Source: Punctularia strigosozonata HHB-11173 SS5 (Eukaryota > Basidiomycota > Agaricomycetes > Corticiales > Punctulariaceae). From it: a stretch of DNA of 64,000 nt. The stretch covers positions 1,237,523-1,301,522 of the forward strand of contig NW_006767435.1 in the NCBI RefSeq assembly GCF_000264995.1, in the 5' to 3' direction. The notes below the pieces were generated by a model. That model had not been told where the DNA came from and did no database searches. It saw nothing but the letters and a program-made list of their open reading frames with translations. Below, piece after piece: positions 58,310 through 64,000 of the stretch (the first letter of the stretch is position 1; every line of letters begins with the position of its first letter). The translations under genes were made by a program, and so were the position numbers.

Positions 58310-59961
58310 CGCGGGTCACGCGGCTTAGTCACTGCTACCACCGTCCACCCGACAACTCGACGAACAGTCCCCTGCTCTCTCGCGTGCTCCTCGGTATTCC
58401 CCCGGCAACTCTTGGAGATTGAGCTCGCTCTCTCTGCGTCTACGCCGGCAATACCTCGGCCACGCCCACGGCACCACTGGCACCTGCTACCCATGCCGAT
58501 CCGCGAATGGGGCTCTATATCGATAGCTACTGTCGCTCTTCCCGCCGGATCGCCCGGAACGCCCCTTGTACTACTAGCCCTGCGCCTCACGGCCCGTCGC
58601 AACCCACTCGAATATCTTGCCAAAATCAAACATCCGAACGCTGTATTCTATCAACCCATCCACCGCCGCCGCCTAGCCTGCCCGCCACACACGCCAAAAC
58701 TGCATACACCCCTGCTTCTCTCTCCCCTCTTCCATCACTCGACACCTGGGCGCATCGGCATCTGCATACACTCGCACTCGACGATCTTCCACATTCTGGC
58801 ACCCTGTTGTCCCCTCTCGCCTGCCTATAACCTTATCTTCAATCGCACCCCACGTCCGCCCCGGCGCCGTTTCTTAATTGCCAGACTTCTTTCAAACCAT
58901 CCCAGCGTTCACCCGCGCGCTCGATCCCGTCCCACCCTACTGTAATATCATTGGAGCCCCGCGACCTGTTGTCATAATCCCTCGCCTCTCTTCGTTTGGT
59001 TCACACGGAATATCGCCCCCCCTCCCCTTTCGCCGTGGCTCGCTCGCCAGCTTGGTTTATTGCGCGCTGCCATTTCCTATCGCGTTGCGCTTCCTCCCTC
59101 CTCTTAGAGCTCTCCCCCCCCTGCGCTGCCGCACGCGATGTCTTTTTTTTATTTAACGGATCTCCCGGTCGTGGTTTTAGTCCAGTCGGACGGTAGCCCC
59201 TTCAGTAAACGTTTTTTCTTTTTCTGCGGGAATACATCGGACTGAGCGCGGCCCTCTCCCGCGCCGTCTCCACACCCCCATCATGCAGTCGTCGTGTTTT
59301 AGAGTGAGCGTGTGAGTAGGTACTAGGGGAGGTGTCGCCGCACCGCCCCGGAAGATCCATGCCCCCGCGCAGCGCTCTGAGTCTCAAGTCGGGTTAATGC
59401 GCCCGTCCGATCGTTGGCAGGCGGCGGTTGCGCTGTGTGTGTGTGTGTGAAGAGAGCCTAGAGGTCATCATCATGGGGTCCCTATGGACAACAAGCAGTT
59501 AGCATCATGCGCGGACGTCGTGCATTCGACGGGCACGATGAAGGATCTCTCTAGACCGGATCTCTATTGATGGACGCGCCGCCGCACCTGGCGGCGACCA
59601 CAACGGACGTTCGCGGGGGGAACGCAGCTATGTAGGTTTTTAGCTCGGGCAATCAGCTGAGGTCTGGGCTGGGAACGCCCCCCCAAGACGAGCGGGCTTT
59701 CACATGACGCGCACGTTCTGTGTCGGGCGGAAAAGGGAAACGCTCATCCCTTGCCCGAATCCGCGAGGATCAGCAGCGCTCATATGCGGAATGGGTTCAT
59801 TGAAAACCCGCAACTTCGGGAAGAGCGGACGTCACGCTCATCGCGCTCTCGCCAGGTGGAGCTGCCGCAGTGGATTGCCATAAGGAGCATGGATACATGT
59901 GTAACCTGGCCGATGGGGCGAAAACGGGAAATAGCATAACAGGTGACGGTGAGCGGGTGCT
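58310..59961. other. Intergenic/3' UTR region, no gene
   Basis: About 1.65 kb. The first part is pyrimidine-rich (many CCT/TCC tracts to about 59150) and may be a long 3' UTR. A (GT)8-like microsatellite lies near 59436-59450. No coding feature was found. Confidence 0.4.
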
Positions 59962-61000
59962 CTACCGGTTGGACTTCGCCACACGCTCGAGCTCGTCCTT
60001 TTTCTGTTATCGTATAAGGTTATCGTCAGTAAATGATTCGACCGGATCGCTGGACAGCGCTTCGCGGGGGCTCACCTTGATCGCGTACGAGTTGGAAGAG
60101 CCCTTGGCCGCGTTGATGAGCTCGTCAGCCAAGCACTCGGCCACCGACTTGACGTTGCGGAACGCCGATTCACGGGTCTGTGGAAGGGTTCATTTGTAAG
60201 CTTCGCGGATGCGATCAACTGCTGTGGGGAGGACGTACGCCGATCGTCAGGAGCGCGACGGCCTGGTTCACCCGGCGCAGGGGCGAAACATCAACAGCCT
60301 GTCGCCTCACGGTTCCCTGAGAGCCGATACGGGTGGAATCCTCGCGAGGACCGGTGTTGACGATGGCGTCGACGAGAACCTATGAGCCAGGGCGTCAATA
60401 CAATCAGGCCGGGTGTCCGAGCACGCTTGATGCAAACCTGAATAGGGTTCTGGTCGGTGAGGAGATGGATGATCTCGAAGGCGTGCGCGACGATGCGAAC
60501 GGCCAGGAGCTTCTTGCCGTTGTTGCGGCCCTTCATCATCAAGCTGTTACCGTATATGAGCAACGCTCCAAACCGGACGAGGCAAGGTCAGGTCACGGAC
60601 CTGTCGACGAGACGCTCAACGATGGGCATCTGAGCCTTCTTGAACTGCTTCTTCGCGTAGCGGCCGGCGGTGTGGGGCAGGTAGACGGCATGCCTGACTT
60701 GAATGTAGTCCTGCAGAGAAATGTCCTTCACCTCGATCCTGCGTTGGTTCGCGCGGAGCCAGATTCGCGAAGGGCATCATTCGTGCGTAGCAAGTCGTAG
60801 AGCCACGCAGAGTTGCAGAATTGGAAAGACGATTTGCGAGGCGAAATTGGGAGCGGAAGGCGTGAAGCAAGCATGATCAACTTCCAGCACGAACTGTATG
60901 CGGCCAGGTGGACGCACTCTTGTGTCTCCCACTTGCCGAAGAGCTTGATCTCTCCGCCCAGCTTAGAAATATCCTTCGGCAGTGTTTGTACCGCGGCCAT
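59962..61000 (-). CDS. RPS5: 40S ribosomal protein uS7 (RPS5)
   Basis: Start [20 protein letters not shown] at 61000, continuing [20 protein letters not shown] and [20 protein letters not shown]. The later exons give [60 protein letters not shown] and [13 protein letters not shown]. The last exon, [13 protein letters not shown], ends with the universally conserved eukaryotic uS7 tail, stop at 59962-59964. About six short introns. The protein binds 18S rRNA at the head of the small subunit and touches the E-site tRNA. Identification is certain. Confidence 0.96.
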
Positions 61001-62668
61001 TTTGCGAAAGTCTTGAGGGCGAGCAGCGCCGGGCGATGGCCGTATGTGTGAGGATGAGCGGGAAGAAGTAGTGGGGCGTGGGAAAGCTGTACAGTTGCAC
61101 CACCGAAAGGTTACGGAGTGGTTAGGGTCAAGTTCGAGTTAACGTTCACTCAGCGCTGGCCATAGCATACACGAAACAACAGCACGATGATCAAACAATT
61201 GTGATGTACCAGGTCTGCGTCAGGCCGGTAGGGATGCTGCGCGAGCATGAGATACAGTTACGGCCGCTCTTCCCTATTGACCATGGCAGAGCCCCGTGCA
61301 TGGATCCTATGATCGCGTTCACTGAGTCCGACGTTTACAACGCTGCTGCAGCAGCCGTGACGTGCTACGGCGCTGTGATTACTCTGGAAATCCTCTTTCT
61401 TTCTGGGAGACACGGCCGAGACGGTCACTCCGGTAACTCGACATGAATCATCTTCGAATTCCGGGGATTAGCATATGCAGGTTAATCGAATTCAGTTCGA
61501 TCTATGTCCATGTTCTTCCGGGCGACTCATGCCTGTATGTATTCACCCGGACCCTGCCTGCACGCATTCATCACATTCCGGCACTCACATCCGCTGGGTG
61601 CGGGATCACTGGTCAGGCGGTGAGCCGCCGTACGATACTCCGGCGGAGTCATGCATTAAAATCCCTGCGATTGATACATGCGTACACTGTGCAAGTACGC
61701 CCCGCATATACTCGAATTACTCTGAATATCCGGATAAACCAGCAGTTCTTTGTCACCGTCTCATCGTCGCAATGCTTTGGCTTGTTTCCTGCAACTCGCC
61801 GTAGATTGTCGAATTGGACGTTATCTAACACAAGAGACCGGCGTAGGGTAATTGAAATACCCACTATGAATCGGGCACTGCTGGCCGTGACCACCAGATA
61901 TATTATGTGATAAGTTGCTTGGTTGTGCATTGATACCGGCACCGTCCACTCGTCGACCTCTTTGAGATTTTGAAATGAATTCCTGCTCGAACGCAGAAAT
62001 AGTATGATGGCAATGCGAGCGGAGGTGGATCCTGACTGGCGGGCACCCACCGTTTTTTTGAAGTTGATGCAGGCTGACAATCCACAGCCGCGTATCGACA
62101 GTTCATAATGACCTGATAAAACATCGGATGTATATGATCACTAGCCGACATGGCATTGACATAACAGGATAACCATTAACCCCTGTTCCCTGAAATGCCG
62201 GTCGACCCCGATTGGCGATATATGTATGTCTGGGGGCCATTTTTAGAGATTCCGATGGCCTCTCGCTTCGGAGGCTCGATGACCAAACTGGCCTTGTGTC
62301 GAGCTGGGCGACTATCCATAATCCCCGTCGGATGCCCCGAAATACCGCGCTGATCAACGCCATCCAAACATCCGCTCCTTTCGGAATGTCAGCCGAAAAA
62401 CACATAGAACTAAATGCCGAGAGCGCGCGAATGACGGATTCCAGGAGGTTGAGAACCCGGCAGAGTCTGCCGAGGTTATACATAATTCCAACGGTGTAAG
62501 AGAAGCGGGACAGCGAGTCAGAGGCTTACCGGGAACCGAAATGACAGGTGACTTGTGCGGCGGCACCGCTCTTCTCGCAAGTTGGAAGGACAAGCCCCAG
62601 TGTCTGTTTCTTATACTCCCGTTCCTATAAAAACGATCAACGCTGTGGCACAACTCCACAACATCAAC
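61001..62668. other. Intergenic, no gene
   Basis: About 1.67 kb downstream of the RPS5 start. Short ORFs on both strands (for example 61649-62080 and 62103-62483, minus) have no motif or splice partner. I see no transposon signature. Confidence 0.35.
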
Positions 62669-63250
62669 CTAGAAAAATGAAGTCTCGAGGTGAATGCGCC
62701 TCTTGTCCTTGCACTTTTTTACCGTGGCCAAAATGATGCTTTCCAACGTGTCGACATCGTCGGGTACGAGGCTAGCACCCTCGTGTGATGACAATATCTC
62801 GTTTTCTGAACCCACCCCTTTCAATGCCCATTGCACCTGCGGTTTACTGACAGCTCGCCGTCTGCAGGTACATCGGTAATGCGATCGAGGTCACGGTGAT
62901 CGCTACGTATAGTGGCGTATTTGTTTTCTTGCCTACAGTCGATGGGAGATAGCATACGACGCACACCTGTGCAAGTGGCGGACACATACCCAGCACTGCT
63001 GCTATGTTTCCTTCCTGCACATAGCGAAGGGTGAGCGGCGCATGACTCAATCGCAGGGAACAATACCGACTCAAGAGTAAGCGTTGCCTGTGCTTCGTAT
63101 CTCACAATACAGGCGCTTGCACTGGCTTCTCGACGTAGCTGCTGACTGTCGTCCATGTCTGGACGCGACGATAGTCCACTGCGAGGTGGAGACAATTCGG
63201 GTCTCTGAGGCGATCGCGGTTAACGATGGAGGAATCCGTTGAATCTCCAG
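62669..63250 (-). CDS. 3' exons of an unidentified, possibly multi-spanning protein
   Basis: The minus strand ends with a convincing coding tail: QVQWALKGVGSENEILSSHE, then SLVPDDVDTLESIILATVKK and CKDKRRIHLETSFF, stop at 62669-62671, preceded by a CGCAG acceptor. Upstream, LRYVQEGNIAAVLGMCPPLA (near 62990) recalls the last helices of the large Agaricomycete DUF6533/DUF6534 membrane-protein families. Further 5' the frames are broken up, so the gene may be damaged or its exons not recognised. The family suggestion is weak. Confidence 0.3.
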
Positions 63251-63917
63251 TGGAACCAGGGTCGAAAACCCACGTTTATATTCACGGAGTCTAGTCTATG
63301 GCGGAGGTGGAGTTCCAGCTATATTGATGAACCGCGTAAGACTCATGCCATATAGCTGACAGAGTACAGTCTCTGCCGTTGCCTGCCAAAATATCAACTC
63401 CGATAGCAAGATGACAGAAGCATCAATCACCTCCAAGTCTGCGATGATAGAAACATCTCGGAGTGGAGTTGGGCCTATGCCGATCCGGAAAGAGCCACGA
63501 CGACAATCAGTGTGTCTCCGACGACTGGTATATCTGTTTGTACTGACATAATTTCATCAAGCCATCAGCTTTCACAGACATACACTTTGATGTCACTCAC
63601 GCTTTGTGCCATGGCTCCTCGCGTAAACCGGGGAGCTGTCAAAGCTGATAGGCCACAATACTATTGGAGAGCACAATGCTGAGTCGCATATGCATCCGAT
63701 CATGCCTAAGGTATTGATGTCGCCGATCTGTCGTGGCCCGTTCAATACCTTATTACATGTCCACGCAGAAGTGCAACTTACCTGGGCATGCATATGCGCC
63801 CAACGATGTGTGAACGGACTCTAGTACGATGAACCTTCCCGTCACTGGGAGAGCAGGGGATCAAAACTGTACGTAATCGTTGTATCGTGCTGCGAAATGC
63901 CATGCTTGGGCCAGGAA
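63251..63917. other. Region with frame fragments only
   Basis: Short minus-strand pieces such as VGDTLIVVVA and IGPTPLRDVSIIA (near 63440-63520) could be upstream exons or decayed parts of the preceding gene. No coherent model was found. Confidence 0.25.
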
Positions 63918-64000
63918 CTACCGACGTTGTGCATTGTCGAAGTATTCGAGCGTCGCCCTCGCTGCGATCGCATGGGCAGAGTCATAAACCCTGTCCCATA
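63918..64000 (-). CDS. Possible last exon of a gene entering from the right
   Basis: The minus strand at the window edge reads WDRVYDSAHAIAARATLEYF then DNAQRR and TAG (63918-63920). The composition looks coding, but 27 residues are too few for a family call, and the frame might end earlier at a GTCGGT donor. Confidence 0.3.
   Translation of the reverse strand, partial: WDRVYDSAHAIAARATLEYFDNAQRR

Noticed and set aside
1-64000. CRISPR arrays, operons, riboswitches, rRNA genes
   Set aside because: None seen. The short GT-AG introns throughout show a eukaryotic nuclear region, where the prokaryotic features are not expected.

Overview
The window reads as nuclear DNA of a basidiomycete fungus, most likely an Agaricomycete close to the wood-decaying Polyporales. 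This is inferred from GC-rich genes cut by many short introns (about 50-70 nt, GT-AG), a polyporopepsin-like secreted aspartic protease, a Xi-class glutathionyl-hydroquinone reductase, a fungal TKL-type kinase, fungal Zn2Cys6 regulators and an intron-bearing tRNA-Pro. No similarity search was possible. Gene models were built by hand from reading frames, splice sites and family motifs, so exon edges and some start codons are provisional.

Layout. 1-4 kb: the 3' end of an APC-family permease, a tiny Cys-rich secreted protein gene and an OHCU decarboxylase. This stretch is broken by a run of N (2402-2763) flanked by two identical 905-bp copies, which looks like an unmerged contig overlap. 5-10 kb: an aspartic protease, a broken erythromycin-esterase-like gene and V-ATPase subunit c''. 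10-16 kb: the splicing factor CWC24, a large kinase/transcription-factor gene and the ARFRP1/Arl3-type GTPase. 16-22 kb: a CLC chloride/proton exchanger and the ribosome-assembly factor RPF2. 22-29 kb: SAGA subunit ADA2, glutathionyl-hydroquinone reductase and a membrane-anchored cysteine-synthase-like enzyme. 31-33 kb: a Zn2Cys6 transcription factor. 33.4-38.8 kb: a gene-poor stretch. 39-43 kb: CTR9 of the PAF1 complex, then tRNA-Pro(AGG). 43-48 kb: a second copy of the Cys-rich secreted protein family, an SDR oxidoreductase, a PhzF-like protein and a small Tc1-type helix-turn-helix ORF. 48-51.5 kb: a nuclear-looking protein with a histone-H1-like tail and a probable Ten1 telomere protein. 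51.5-56.5 kb: gene-poor. 56.5-61 kb: an unrecognised conserved-looking protein and ribosomal protein uS7 (RPS5). The last 3 kb holds only fragments.

The outstanding item is the gene at 11448-14808 (minus). Hand splicing in one continuous frame gives a complete protein kinase domain, then a Zn2Cys6 DNA-binding cluster, then a GATA-like zinc finger in a single polypeptide of roughly 886 residues. The intron joining kinase to DNA-binding half begins exactly where retention would create a stop codon, and it holds an in-frame ATG for the second half, so one locus could give fused, kinase-only or factor-only products.

Most genes are housekeeping and are not an operon-like cluster. Four head-to-head pairs share short promoters (9895-10125, 16081-16208, 26360-26927, 47289-47398). 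The third lies between two thiol/sulfur-linked genes and carries a CACGTG box and a perfect TGACGTCA.
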